Shown piece by piece: positions 1 to 59,917 of a DNA stretch of 64,000 bases. The position numbers and the translations under genes were made by a program. Source of the stretch: Sapria himalayana (lineage: Eukaryota > Streptophyta > Magnoliopsida > Malpighiales > Rafflesiaceae). The stretch spans positions 372,001-436,000 of the forward strand of contig JAREIK010000781.1 in NCBI GenBank assembly GCA_029783825.1. The letters are read 5' to 3'. Below the pieces are notes generated by a model. The model made no database searches. It saw nothing but the letters and a program-made list of their open reading frames with translations, and had not been told where the DNA came from. Within the stretch, counting starts at the first letter, position 1. Each line of letters opens with the position of its first letter.

Positions 1-1230
1 ATTAAAAATTCTTTATCCTCCTCTTAGAGATATTTCAACTCTCACATGTAGGATATGTCAGTTATAAAAATATATTAAAGCTCCATATCCTAAACAATGG
101 GTTGTCGTGAACAATAACTCATTCAATTTAATGCACTTAGATGTATTGAGGCCTAGTAAAAATAAGGCCCAGGAAAGATTCAAGTAATTTATTAATTTTA
201 AAGATGACTATTCTTAATTTGCATGAAAAATAAGGCCGGGTAAAAATTTAATATATTATTCAAGTAATTTTTCCATTATATACATAAATTATATTATAAT
301 TATGGGGAATGACGAGTTAGAAATCACCCAACTCAAAATATACTTTCAATTATAGTTTCAGATAAAAAATCTTATGAGACTTGGATAATCTTAGGATATA
401 TAAAATTTAACTCCGAGAAAGGTATTGTTTTCTCATATAAAAGAAAATGTGTTTGATATTCTTACAAAGATAAAATTATTGAGTTGTGAACTATAAAATA
501 CTCTTAATTTATCATCCGATGTGAGTCCTCTAGTTGACTCCACTACTTATAAAAGAATCACATATAAAATTAATTATCTAATTATTATCCGACTAGATAT
601 AACATATGCAATTAGTATAATTAGTCATTTTTTAAATTTTCATAAACACTGAGATATATGGAGAAGTCTCCAAGGCTTGGGATCTCATTCAACGATTACA
701 AACACTTGCATTTAGTTTGATATTCAAGTTTCAGTTAGGCATCAACTTGTATCAAGAAAAAGCCTACGATAAAATTTTATACTTTTTTGAAGATTGTTTA
801 TATCTAAAAAAATAAAATATAGATAATTATATTGAAATTCAATACAGAGATAGAATTTAAGATAATAATAATAATTACTTGTTTGATATTTTGAATTCAA
901 CATCTACTCAAGAAGATCAAATATTCATTTTCTTTTTTTACTACACATAACTATGACAAATAGGCAACAAGATATATAGCCTTCAATTCAATATTTCATG
1001 AGCAAATAAAACACATAATTATACTATTTTTTTTCTTTAGGTAAAAATTTAGAATAAAACCATTACTATGACATATATTCAAATAATAAAATAGTCAACA
1101 AACATCTTCACAACAAACTTGAAGAAACATCAACTTACTTTTGTTTTCTCCAACAATTACCAGTGACATAGTTGTTTGCTCTTGATATAATCATCAAACA
1201 ATTTGGGATAATAGCAATAAGCAATGTCTA
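1..1230 (+). mobile_element. Ty1/copia retrotransposon remnant (reverse transcriptase/RNase H part)
   Basis: A broken copia pol reads on the plus strand. Around 60-120 there is a decayed version of the 'C-x-L-x-K-A-x-YGLKQAP' reverse-transcriptase block. Around 440-480 a SQRKYxxDIL-like segment is followed by the L-NYL...R-DI-YA block (570-620), where RLDITYAI is readable. The following 640-1200 matches, by eye, the same downstream stretch in the copies near 16.5-17.2 kb and 44.4-44.9 kb. Stops and frameshifts occur throughout, so it is dead. It lies in intron 5 of the GH2 gene, antisense to it, and starts outside the window. Confidence 0.6.
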
Positions 1231-1772
1231 AAAACTACAATAAGTTCATAATTATTTAAAATAAAATTATGGTACTCTTTTTTAGATATAGCAACATCAT
1301 GATTAGATAAACTTTGTGAATTCCCACATGATGTGAGTCCGACTTTCAACTTAATATACTGAAAGTAAGTCACTGTTGCTCAAAGATACAAATTGTAATT
1401 TAGATTTGCTTGGCAGGACTACACCAGATGGCTGAACAATAGGTGTGTAAAAATTCAATGTTGCACTTATTTTTTTTTTGTTACTACGAGCATTGTTTTC
1501 GCTATAACAAAGTGCAACTCAAAAATAAAAAAAAAAATAAAATCATGATCTTCTAGTCTCACTCTCCATATAAACATCTTCTCTAACTAGGCATTGATTC
1601 ATATATCAATTTGTTTTCTCTATCTTGTTCTATATATGATTTGCTAAAACTTTTCAATAAGTAATCCTCCCTCAGTCCCTTTCATTCACTTTAAAAACTG
1701 AAAGCAATTTGTTTGCCTACTTCAAAAGCTTCAGCTAGAACAACATGAGTACAGAGATAAAGAAATAAAAAC
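1231..1772 (-). other. Intron 5 of the GH2 gene, part next to exon 5; nothing recognised
   Basis: AT-rich intron sequence directly downstream of the exon 5 donor (minus-strand CACAG|GTTTTTAT). No coding similarity, repeat boundary or RNA gene was recognised. The next exon should begin with the codons for the conserved VFI that follows KPQ in homologues; it is not in the window. Confidence 0.5.
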
Positions 1773-48303
<46,531 letters not shown>

Positions 48304-48585
48304 TTCAACGTCAACTATAAGGGTATGCAATCGATCAATTCAAGCACGGAACCGAGAGACTTCAAGCAAGGCCAAGAAGCTCGTGAAAGAACAAGTTTGC
48401 CCTTCCAAGGACAATACAAACTTGTGGAAGCTCATAAAAATAATAGTGAAAAATCAAAATAATAAGTAGCAAGATTTATCTAAAATGGTGCAAGCACAAA
48501 AAGTTTGAATTTTGCAATGTTTTTCGCCCAAAAAAAAAAATATGATTTAAGAAGATATATAAATTAAAACATGAATATGAATTTT
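48304..48585 (-). promoter_or_regulatory. Upstream region/5' UTR of the GH2 gene
   Basis: Immediately upstream of the start codon on the minus strand. It contains an inverted repeat ACAAGTTTG (48391-48399)/CAAACTTGT (48417-48425) with a 17-base loop that could fold in the 5' UTR. No convincing TATA box was identified. It is only about 280 bp long before the MITE at 48.59 kb begins, so that element is probably in or next to the promoter. Confidence 0.35.
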
Positions 48586-49325
48586 AGGGCATATTTGATA
48601 AACTAAAAAAATTAATATTAAAAATTATGTTTGATAAGTTACTGACAATTGAATGCTAAAGATAAATATATTGTTCGATAACTGTAAATACTAAATGTTA
48701 AAAATTATGTATTTTACATATTTACCCTTATTATAACTGTATTACATATTATCCAAAATAAATAAAGTTTCTAATATTATTTTATTTTTCAATATAATTA
48801 TTAATTATTATTTAAAAGAAAATCACTAGAAACATATCCATGAATAAATCATAATATCCAAAAAATATATAAATATTTTTTAAAAATAACCAATTTAATC
48901 TAAACATTTTAAAATTATCCCAACTTTTAATATAAAAACAAAAATTAGTGAATAACTAGTTAACTTGTTATTTTCTCTCTTAAATTAATCATGAAATAGA
49001 ATTATGGTTAGGGTTTGTGGTGGTACAGAATGGAAGAGGAGAAAACAGATTCACTTTAAAAATGAAAAAATGGTCATGAATGAAAAAATGAAAAAGAAAT
49101 GAAAAAAATGACAAAATGGTCACTTTAAAATTTTTATTTGTTGAAAATTTTATGCATTCAATAATAAGTAGGCCTCTGCTTATTATTTCTAATAGTTTTT
49201 TCATTTAAAAATTTCAATTAAGATATTCCTATACTTTTTTATCAAACATATTGAAAAAATAAAATCATTAAAAATTTTCATTTTCAATGGTTTTTAAAAT
49301 TTTAATGGTTTATCAAATAGGTCCT
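48586..49325. mobile_element. TIR element (MITE-like) just upstream of the GH2 gene
   Basis: TAGGGCATATTTGATAAACTAAAA at the left is matched inverted at the right end (AGGACCTATTTGATAAACCATTAAAA read inward from 49325). More paired words occur further in, such as ATTAATATTAAAAATTATG, and copies of TTTGATAAG/GTTCGATAAC. ATGAATTTT/ATGAATTT lies outside both ends (48577-48585; about 49335), possibly a target duplication if the right end extends to about 49333. It is 740 bp with no transposase. Confidence 0.55.
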
Positions 49326-49789
49326 TGATAATTATGAATTTCTCTTAATATACATGAATTTAAAGTTTAAACATTTTTAGTTTATATTAAACTTGTATTA
49401 TGATGTATCTTATTATTTATAATATTTTTATTATCATTCATAATTTAACTCCATTTATATCATCATCATCATCAGAGAGAGAGAGAGAGAGAGAGAGAGT
49501 ATCACGGATCATAATATGAATGATGATGATTAATATCAAATTATTTTTGTTATGATACAGTGGCAAATGTGTTCATACTCTCATCTAATAAAAGTTGAAT
49601 ATGTTATATTAATGTCAACAAATATATATGAAAATTGAGATTGAACTCATATCTCTAAAATTAGGTGATTTTGCTCATTTACCAATCAAACTACCATAAT
49701 ATTTGTGTATATATCTCTCATCAATATAAGTTATGAATTACTCATATTTTGAACAACTAATTTGATGCCCAATGTTTTTTCACATAGCC

Positions 49790-49829
<40 letters not shown>

Positions 49830-50600
49830 CTCCTCTCTCACCCCCAACCCATCATTTATTGTTAATGGAGGAACCATGTATGAGGATGAGTTGTTTTATT
49901 TAAATTGATTTCCCAAGCTTGAAAATTATGTTCTATTTAAGTTGATCTGTTTTTGATGGTCTCTTGATCATTCGATGTTTTTTGAAAATTTGCATCTCAA
50001 GATGAACATGAAAAAAACAAAGAATTCAAAATTACATATATGATTATTTGATGGTGTTATGCAGTTTGATTGGCCCAGAGCAGGAGCTTATTAATGAAAG
50101 TTGGAAATAAAACAAAATTCCTAAATTTGAAAAATAAAACATTTTGATTTATATTTGATGCACAAAAAATAAAAATAAAACAAAATGTCTACAGTTGGTG
50201 ATTTGGACCTTGTTAATTTGCCATATCATTAACATTTAGCCTAAGTTTTGTTATCTTGAGACTTGACTTGTCTTCGTGGCACTAACATTTAGCCTAAGAC
50301 ATTTTTTTTTTATTTTAATTAATGTAGCTAGCAAAGATATGGTGATATTTAGGGCATGTGTAAGACTCTACCTATGATTGTCATTGACCATTCTTATAAA
50401 GTATGATAATTTACCCTACCTTGATTATGTTGTAGGGAAGAATCTCTTGCTAAATGCCTATTATCATACTCACCCTTATTGCTCTTGAACAATGACTTTC
50501 TTCCTTTTTATCTTTTATTTTTCTACTTTTAGTAATAATTTTTAGCCAAGCATCTCATATATGTCATAGATATCATTCATGGTTGTCTCTTACAAAAACT
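49326..50600. other. Intergenic sequence with (AG)n and (TG)n tracts; nothing else recognised
   Basis: Contains (ATC)n(AG)n at 49457-49498 and (TG)n at 49795-49828. No coding similarity seen. Confidence 0.4.
49795..49828. repeat. (TG)n microsatellite
   Basis: About sixteen TG units. Confidence 0.9.
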
Positions 50601-50604
50601 ATTA

Positions 50605-51075
50605 TATACCAATAGCTTGATAGTTCAATTGGTAAAAATGATGGATGCTTTTACCCAAAGGACACGAGTTTGATCCCTAGTGATGCCAAATACACTTTCT
50701 AAATGTCTACAAAATGACATCAACACATACATGGACACGCACACACACACATGGATACACACATACACATACACCAAACATCTACAAAATGACGTCGACA
50801 TGTACATATACATATACCAAATACTCATCAAATAAGTAGTCTCTGGGATAGTTCAAAATGACCTCATACAATTCCACCTACATGAGTACATACATACATA
50901 CATAATCACACACACACACATATATATTCAAAGATATATACACACATGTGCGCACGCGCATATACCATACATCCACAAAATGATATCGACACACTTGGAC
51001 ATACACCAAATTCTCATTAAATAAGTCATGTGTCTTTGGGATAATTCAAATTGACCACGTACATTTCCATATACA
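50605..51075 (+). mobile_element. tRNA-derived SINE with repeated tail units
   Basis: TAGCTTGATAGTTCAATTGG (about 50611) and ACGAGTTTGATCCCTAG (50663) are clear A- and B-box equivalents. A tail unit follows, (CA)n-rich then AAATACTCATCAAATAAGTAG-TCT-TGGGATAGTTCAAA-TGACC. It is repeated at about 50760-50880 and 50960-51070 and once more at 59820-59905, beyond the CACTA transposon. Confidence 0.65.
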
Positions 51076-51759
51076 TGAGTACTTTATATGTCCATACATA
51101 CATACAAATATATATTCAAATATAAGAACTACAAGAAAAGATGGAATCAGAAACATCTAATTCCATTTATAATTCAATCGCAATGTTCAAATAGTGACAT
51201 ACTTAGAAATAGAAAGAATCCATTTATAAAGTGCTCCTTTCTAAATTTTAGAAATAGATAATACATGAGTGTTTCTAAAATATGTGATTGATATTTTCTG
51301 TCACTAATTTTAGTGATGGAAATGAGATTTCAGATTAGTTATGGAATAAAATAGAAACGTAATAACTGTTTCTAAATTAGAGACGAAATAAATTAGAAAT
51401 GAATTTTGAAACATCATTTTTCGTTTCTAATGTTTGCAACATGAAAATGTCCTATTTGTGTAGTTTTTGTATGTTGTATACAATATACAAATACATGCAG
51501 AAACTGTATAACATATAATCAAATAAGCACATATACATATTATCCATCAAATGATATTCATATTATATCAATTATTGAATAACACGTCAGATAACAAACA
51601 TAAAGTTCATCAATTACAATATATATTTATAACTTAATTAAAAAAACAATAACACAAAAACCAAAATTTCATAATGAAAATGTTTGTTGCAAAAAATTAA
51701 TAATACGACATCACAAACAACTATAAGCCCTTATTGAGATGTGTATTGTCCCCTAGAGA

Positions 51760-52210
51760 TCTGGATGGAACATCTTCAAAATGATAAAAAATATATGATG
51801 AATCTGCTAATTTGCACATTATTTTTCATCTTCAAAGTCTTCTATTACATTTCCTCCTCTCTTTTTATTTTTTCCTGTTCTCTTTTCATTTTTTCCTCCT
51901 CTCTTTTCATTTTTTTTTCCGCATTTTTTTTCATTTCTTCAAATTCATTTTTTATCTCTTCATTCTTTTGTTGCATCTCTTAATTCTTTTATTGCATCTC
52001 ATCATTCTTTTGTCGTATCTCCTCATTTTTCTTTTGTAATGTATCCTAAATTTATTGCATCTCCTCACACAATGTCTCATCAAATATGTTATTATAATTA
52101 GAAGAAGTTGATGAAGAACTCCATATATAACCTAAATAAAATGTAGATGCATAAGTACCAAGACCAAACAATTACCATTTTTTTGACCATACTCTGACAT
52201 CCTAAAGGTA
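51760..52210 (-). pseudogene. Coiled-coil tail of the second CACTA gene (Transposase_24/TnpD-like), decayed
   Basis: The minus-strand reading is a Lys/Glu/Met-rich heptad-like stretch (repeated E-E-M/K-K-R and QQKNEE) at 51.85-52.05 kb, preceded by a YG-KNGN segment at about 52.18 kb. In related elements the second ORF ends in such a charged coiled coil. The corresponding upstream domain may be the broken frames at 53.5-54.5 kb. Plus-strand Phe-rich frames over the same place are its antisense. Confidence 0.4.
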
Positions 52211-54729
52211 AATATGCACAACATCAATCTTTGACACATCTATAGAAGGATCTGTCAATTATGAAGTAATTACGGCCATATTTTCCACAACTTCCTATAA
52301 TTATTAAAATACAACATAACTCATTATTACTATATTTAGATAAAATATATACCAACACATGAAATTGTCATTACCTTACAAAAAAACATAAAAATAAAGT
52401 TAGTCATTATATTTAATGAGTCCATATATAATAACTCATTAGTTATGATAAAAAAAAAATTGAGTTTGCATATTAATTACAATGAATGCTAAAAAATAAA
52501 TTTTTTTTACATTGTTTCTTTCATTAATTGCAAAATGAGTTTTCATATAATAATTCATTTGTTATTCTGTTATTGCAAAATTAGTACATGTAGTATACAA
52601 ATAGTATACAAAATAGGGAAACAAAATAGAGGGTTAAAAAAATAAATAACAAAATAAATTATATACTATAATCTCCATTTTAATTGTAAACTATTTCCTT
52701 AACTCTCTATTTTATTTCTCTATTTTAGTTATATGTATAGGTACTAATATGTTAAGAGATTAGATATGTAGCATTGGGATAATAATGGGGGTTATGCTGC
52801 ATGATCAATGGGCTAAAAGAATTTTTGGAGCATGCCCTAGTCTGCTCTTAAAATCCGACTCAAATCAATTTTTTTGTAAACACTAATTGATATATATATA
52901 TAATATCCATAATCACAAATATGTGCTCTATTCTTCTTCTTCTTTTCTCTCTCTCTCTCACTCTCTCTCAATTATGTACTAAAATATTTTGGGTTGATAT
53001 ACTTGCAAGTATAATGCACTTTTCTAGTGGACGTAGCTAGTCATATTGAACGGCTAGTGAACCACGTTAAAACTAATATTTGTTGTGGTTATGATTATGC
53101 TCTTCTTGTTCATTGTGATGTGTTATGTTCTGCACAATCCATTGATGTTGTATTCATCATAATCACTATATATACGTATATAAAAATTTCTAACACTTTT
53201 CATTCATTAATTATAATTTACAAATGACACAACAAGCACAAATTGAAAAACTTATATTAATATCATTTGAGTGCTTGTCCATAAATGATTCATCTTTCTT
53301 CTTGTGTATTTACTTAAAAACTTTAAATAGTGTTGGTGGATATCCCAACTCAACCTCCTTAATAAATAATAGTTATTATTAAGATACATGATATATTATC
53401 ACACATATATTATCATTTACATTCAAGAAATTTAAATAATAACAAAATATAAAAGATAATTATATTAAATCTACTGAATGTTGGTATGTCGCCTCTAACT
53501 TCCAATATGTTTTGAAGGTCCCGATCCTTCTTCACCTACATTCTCTAATCGATGATTGTATCTCACACTTGCACATATTTCTACGTCTCCTTCACTGAAA
53601 TTACCAAAGTGTTATTTAATTTGTACTTTTTCTGCAAAAACAAAATAAAATAATAATAAATTATAATGTATTTATTTATGAGTAAACCAAATTAGACCCA
53701 ATTAAAAAATAATTATTGCATTGAAATGATACTTCAAATTCTTCCCAATAAAATTTTTTTCATAGTCAGGGGTACTTTGCTCCACTTTACATCATTCGCA
53801 ATTAGTTTCTCTTTAAATATCTTTTTGATTGTATGAGAAGTAGAAAAAATAAACCTATAAGTACTTTAATATCATCACATACGTATACATATAAATAAAA
53901 TATACTAATTTTTCTACTACTAAGTTAATATTGAATTCATTTATATTTATTATCTAAAATTTTGTAACGCAAATATTATTTTAATTTTAAATGATAATAT
54001 TCAATAAGTATCAAGATCATACTTTGTTATTAATTTAAATTACTATATTTTAAACATTATAATTTACTTATAATCTCATTCACATTTTATATTAATTTTT
54101 TTCAAATGAAAATAATGAAAATTGATAATGCATGTATGTAGTTTATTTAAGAAAGCTACATACTGTTTTTGTCAATTATGAGCTAAATGAATTTTTTTTT
54201 CATAACTTGACATGTAAATTAAAGATTATAAATATTCTGCCAGTGTCGATGTTGTAGTACCAATATATGGGCCTCCTAAGATAGGTAAGACAGAGCTATC
54301 AATACCTTGTGGTGCTAAATGAGACGAATATGAAATATTAGTGATATTCAATCTATGTATGTCATGATGAGGTGATGACAATATATCCTCCATAAGTGCA
54401 GAAGAATACGAAGAGAGATTTGTAGTGTTGTCATCACTGAAAACAAGTAGATTTTATCATCCACGAACTGTTAGTTGACTTCCTCTACTTCTGCGCACAT
54501 TTGAGATCCTAGGTCACTAGAATAGTTACCTCTCATACCTAAATCAAGTTATATAAACATCAAAAAATATAAAGACAAAAAAACATGTTATGAAAATGTC
54601 ATAAAAAAATATAATGATAAACATATTGACATTCAAAAAAACAAAAAAAAAACTTATTTAACATCCAAATTATAACAATTACAAAATAATCAAGATAACA
54701 TAATACGGAAATCAATAAATATCTAGTCA
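52211..54729 (-). other. CACTA interior, probably the second gene and spacer; mostly unreadable
   Basis: Stretches at 53.48-53.59 kb and 53.75-53.86 kb (minus strand) have short resemblance to the Transposase_24 type of protein (NHRLENVGEEGSGPS; V-W-KVPLTMKK), but no continuous frame. 54.24-54.54 kb is unassigned. Confidence 0.3.
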
Positions 54730-57700
54730 TCAATCATCATCAAAATTTTCTAACAAATCATCTCCATCTACATATTCTTCATATGATTTTGCAATTAATT
54801 CCTCCTCATTATATTCTTCAACATGGTTATCAACAATGTCCAAATAGTTTTTACCTTCACCAAATAATATTTGAAGCTCATCATCAACCCTAGGAATGAT
54901 TGGATGAAGTTCCATATTATTCTTTTGAAATGTGGATATACATAATGGAGTGACAATAACATCTTTTTCAACAACTTTCACAATTGATCTATGTTTTATT
55001 TTTACATATTTCTCACCAGGGACAAGGTTATTTTCTTACAGTTGAATAAGTGGTATAATACACTTGTTCGACTTGTACTGCAAGAATAAATGGCTTGTAC
55101 TTATGATAATATTTTTAATATTACATATTAACAAAGTTGTATTAATGTTGAATTCTAGTACCCATATATGGAATAAGATCTAACTATTTACACTTAAATA
55201 GAATTGTCCTCTTAATTGATAAAGTAAGATACTTCACATGGAGAATTTCAATTAGATGACCATAAAAATCAATAGTAGATATAGTAGAGTTAGACCCCTT
55301 GATACATACACCACTATTCATTACTACTCTATTTGAAGCATGTTTCAAAGTATGGAATTTATATCCATTTACATAATGTATGGGATACATCTCTAAAATT
55401 CATAATGATCCTTTTGCAAGATCCATCATTTGTCTATTATATATATTTGACGACAAAAATTGTGCCTACAAAATGATAAAAGATAAAATCATATTTATAT
55501 AATATTGTATGTAACTTTTTAGAACTGAGAATGATAAGTTATATATTGACAAAATTTTCAAACCAAATTACAGAATTATTTATAAATTTTGCATCAATTG
55601 AAGTATCATCAATATGCAGTTCTATTTACCTTAATTCATTAGCATAAAATCTTCAAAAATAACATTGAAGGTATTTTGAATTATTAAAAAGGAATATTGT
55701 ATAACATGACAAAGAAATATAAATATAAATTTATTATAAATCTTACTCAATATAAGATGTGATTTTCTCATAATTCAACAAAAACTGTATATGCATGCAT
55801 CATGATACTCTTGGTCATCCAAAAAATATCATGATGTTACTCAACCATATGATCGACCTTCATATGTAAAAATATAAAGCATATCATTTTCTTCTGATCC
55901 ATCTCCCATACCATACAAATAATTTAGTGATATTTTGTTATGTCAATTATATAATTATAATTGAAAGTAATGTGCAAAAAATATTGAAGCCTTTTCAACC
56001 AAGTAGGTATTACATATCGATCCTTCTACTTGGGCTTTATTTCATATATTTATATTTCAATTTTCTAAGATATCTAAAATATATCTTTATTAGAAAAAAA
56101 TAATTTTTAGATACATTTAAATTTTAGATTAACAAATAAAAATTATATAACTTCTCAAATGGAAATATCCATCTGTATTGCATAGGGTCTACTATCATGG
56201 ATTCATAAGGTAAGTGGACCGGAAGATATTCCATGGAGTCAAAAAGTTAGGAGGAAAAATATACTCAAGTTTGCATATAAGTATGAAGATGTCATTTTGT
56301 AATTGCTCAATTTCTTCATTTGTTATGACATTACAAGTGAGATTCTTAAAAAATACATATTTCAGTCAATGCTTCCCAAATATTTTGTGAAAGTAATTCA
56401 TAAAATATTATGGGTATTAGCTTCTGCATGAAAACATGATAGTAATGACTTTTCATCCAAAATAATGTATGCTTCTTTGTATCAACATATATTCTCATGT
56501 TAGATGCATATGCATTATGAACACTAGCTTCATCATCCATTTGTACAAAATTTTCTTTGCATCATTGTTAAGACTATAATAAGCCTTAGGGAATTTATTA
56601 ATTGATTCATCCCCGTGTAACTTTGGACGTGAACGTAACTCTTTTAAATCCTCTCTTAATTTGGTATTGACTTTTGGTTTTCCTTTTACATTCATGATAG
56701 TAATAAAAAAATTATTAAAAAAGTTATTCTCAATGTATATTACATTTAAGTTATGCCTAATTAAATAAATTCCAAAAGATATTTCTTTTCTACCAACCAT
56801 AAAGATAATTCTTCGAAATTTGAGTATTTAATGCAATATGCATTAACATCTGTAATATTTTTGAACCCATATCTTTCAATTACATCTAATATTTCAACAC
56901 ATGATCTCAAAAGTAATTAGTGCACCTTTTACAACTTTATGACATTTCCTAAATGTATTAATATTCATTTGAAATGGATGTTCCACATGTAAAAACGTAT
57001 GGTAGTTATCAAACCAATAAGTCTTCCTTTGCTCACATAAAATACATTCGAGTCCTCCATGAAATAAGGCCAAGCTAATTTTCCTGCAGTATTCCATCAT
57101 GATAATATTAAATACGTAGGAAAGTCACTTATAGTCCACCTAAGTGCTACTCGCATTTTGAAGTTTTTACTTTCTAGCTATATCATATGTTTTGACACTA
57201 TCCTCCCATAATTTTTTGAGCTCTACAATCAGAGGCTGTTAGAAAACATCCAATTTGTATTTTGGGTTTCTCAGACTAGGCACGATAATATACAAAAATA
57301 TGTATTCATCTTTCATGCATATCCATAATTATAAATTATAAGGTGTAACAATAACTGGTCATAAAGAGTATTGTTGTTATGTTTGTCCAAATGACTGAAA
57401 TTCATTTGTGCATATTCCTAATCTAATATTTTGACTTTCATCCGCAAATGATAAATGACAATCATCAAAATATTTTTAATAAGAAGAATCTAAGTAATGC
57501 AGCATCATACTATCTTTAATAATATGCTATTTGTGCCAACTCAAATCATTATCAGTGGCTTCAAATGTAACGAATCTTTACAAATGAGGAGTCAACATAT
57601 AATAATACTTCTTCTTATGATGAAAATTTGTTTTCTGTCTTTTACATGTAGTATTTCTTTTGTATCAAAGATAGTTATAAAAATTATATGCAATCACTTC

Positions 57701-58440
57701 ATTGTATATGCAGCAATATATCATGCAACCATTAATACATAAAATACTTTTTTTCCACAAGCAAATCCAAACCTCACATTAACTTCTTTGTATTTCATAT
57801 TATATGTCATGACGTTATTTTTTGGTAACAATTTAGATAATAACTAGAATATTTCATCAAAATACTTCTTTAAAAAATGATTTCTTGATTTTAAATTCAA
57901 CATTTTGGCCAGCACAGATAACTTTGAGCGGTTATACGGGTTACCTGACTAAACATCATCTTTTGAAATTTTCAGCATTTCATAAAATTATTTTATTGAT
58001 GATATTGGGATATCGTCAATGAATCCAGATTTAATGAATGACCAATAATATTCCTCAACATTACTTTATATGCATCGTTGAGATTGACATATTCCATTAC
58101 AACATTTAAATCAACACTTCTATATACATAATACTTTATTATTTGTGGCACAACTATTCCGCCATGTTTATATCAAACATAATAGTATTTAACAAATTTA
58201 TTTTTTTGCAAGATAATATCGCATTGTGTCCACATTTCGGAAACTCTAATTTTGACATTTACGATCAATATATAGATATCTTATTTTCATTTCATCCATA
58301 ATTTTATGCTATTTTTCTGCAAAACTAATAAACTCATGCTATTTTTCTGCAAAACCAATAAACTCATCAATCTTCTTTACAAATTCATTAGTTAAAAACT
58401 CATTTTTTAGTTTTACATTTATCTAATAATGACCAAGTCG
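54730..58440 (-). pseudogene. CACTA transposase (TNP2/Transposase_21 type), decayed
   Basis: Order on the minus strand: transposase-associated N-terminus (58.44-58.15 kb, decayed C-x-C-C region); Transposase_21 domain starting near 57.44 kb with FADESQNIRLGICTNEF, then VIVTPYNL, IVPSLRNPKYKLDVF, QPLIVELKKLWEDSVKTYD; HGGLECILC, YWFDNYH--L-VEHPFQ (57.05-56.95 kb); RHNLNVIYIENN, NVKGKPK (56.76-56.69 kb); WMKSHYYHVFMQKLIP (56.46-56.40 kb); a DUF4218-like part with ICKLEYIFPP (about 56.25 kb); a DUF4216-like part with NGYKFHT and NSGVCIKG (55.37-55.29 kb); and an acidic C-terminus at 54.98-54.73 kb. Many stops and frameshifts; inactive. The full-length protein in intact elements makes the cut at the CACTA ends. 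Confidence 0.85.
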
Positions 58441-59637
58441 TATAATATTTTTTATTCCTGCAACACATAACACAAATATATTTTAAATTATAAAAATGTA
58501 AATAAAAATTTATTTGTAATAAAGTTATAGTAACATATTTACGATACTACATAAATCTAATAAAAAAGTTGTTGAAATATCATTATTAGATAATTTTGGA
58601 ATAAAATGAGATAAGAAGGATTGATTTAATCTCTTAGATATTTATCAAAAACCATGAGTAACAAATTTATTCTATACATAAAATTAAATATTTGATATTT
58701 ATCTATATTTGATGAAATCGTATTAATTAAGCAAAAAAAAAAAAAATTTGCAATGTGATAATTTTTGATTTCTAAATTAACAATATATACAAACTAATTA
58801 GATAGGCATTTTATTTAATAGAAATCCTAAAAAAATTCACAATGCCAATGCATTTAAATTTATCAATGAAAAAATGACAAAAAAAAAGTCAACTATAGAC
58901 AGAGAACATCAATAAATTAATATAGATATTTACTAATTCATATGAAGCATATAGTATTAATAATTATATACCAACTGTGACATGTAATATATATTTTTTA
59001 AATATTAAATAATGAGAGGTTATTTATTTGATTATGTTTTTAGTGAAGTGTAGATCAAACAACTCTATAAATTTTGAAATTGACTTTTAATTTGTTTTAG
59101 TTATTCAATTGTTCATTATGTCTTACATTCGAATAACATGCCGACAAATATTTTGTACATTATTCATTGTTAAAATATTTATAAATTATTCATTGTTAAA
59201 GTTATACCATTAGTATTACTTATTCATTTATAAATTATTATATTTCAATAAATCCTAAAAATAAAAATAAGCCCACATTAATTAGCATGATTAAAACTAT
59301 GGATAAATAACAAAACACAAAAAAAATTACATACCTCAAATAAGTAATTCAAAAATTTAACAAATCTTAATATGTAAAAAAAATATAAAATATATAATTT
59401 ATCAACTAGAATGATATTAATTCAACAAAACAAAAATATAGAACCCAATACACCACCACATCACAATTAAAAGCAGAATTAAAAAAATATATAATAATCT
59501 ATCATTAATTAACAATAAATTTTTTAATGTTCTACTTTTTTTGTCATTTTCATTTTTTAATCAATTTCATTCCTAATTTTAGAAATAAAATTGAGCATTT
59601 TTAATTTTCATTTCTAATTTCATCTTTTCTTGCAGTG
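58441..59637. other. CACTA 5' region and subterminal repeats
   Basis: AT-rich and non-coding. The last 80 bases before 59637 hold AATTAGAAATGAAA-type repeats (minus strand) expected to serve as transposase-binding sites. Confidence 0.5.
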
Positions 59638-59774
59638 AAGGGAGACAGTCACGCAACAAGAATAATTTCTGAATTACAATCACATAAATACACAACCTTA
59701 TATTTCATGACATGAATATACTTCAGCATGCATAGCAATACTCATTGCATGCATCTGATATTCTGATTAAGCAA

Positions 59775-59814
<40 letters not shown>

Positions 59815-59917
59815 TACATCTACAATTGACATCCACACGTATATACATACTAAATACTTAATAAATAAGTAGTCTTTGGGATAGTCCAAATTGACTATGT
59901 ACCATCACATAAACCCA
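59638..59917. other. Intergenic sequence with (AG)n and one SINE-tail unit
   Basis: Contains (AG)n at 59777-59809 and a tail unit TACTAAATACTTAATAAATAAGTAGTCTTTGGGATAGTCCAAATTGAC at about 59846-59893, like the units at 50.8 and 51.0 kb. Confidence 0.55.

Larger units (their letters stand above)
51127..59637 (-). mobile_element. CACTA (En/Spm) transposon, complete, target duplication AAG
   Basis: The right terminus read inward is CACTGCAAGAAAAGATG (59637 leftward). The left terminus is AACTACAAGAAAAGATGG (51127), i.e. CACTACAAGAAAA with the first base changed. AAG flanks both ends (51124-51126 and 59638-59640), the 3-bp duplication of CACTA elements. Subterminal regions are full of TTTCTAATT/AATTAGAAA words (51130-51420 and 59560-59625). 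The 8.5-kb interior carries a decayed TNP2-type transposase and a second decayed gene, both on the minus strand. It lies between the GH2 gene and NRPE1. Confidence 0.9.

Noticed and set aside
50605..50690. A possible functional tRNA gene
   Set aside because: A- and B-box equivalents are present but no cloverleaf with paired acceptor stem could be built; the downstream body and copies elsewhere fit a tRNA-derived SINE. The same reasoning was applied to 4044-4110, 61350-61400 and 63083-63140.
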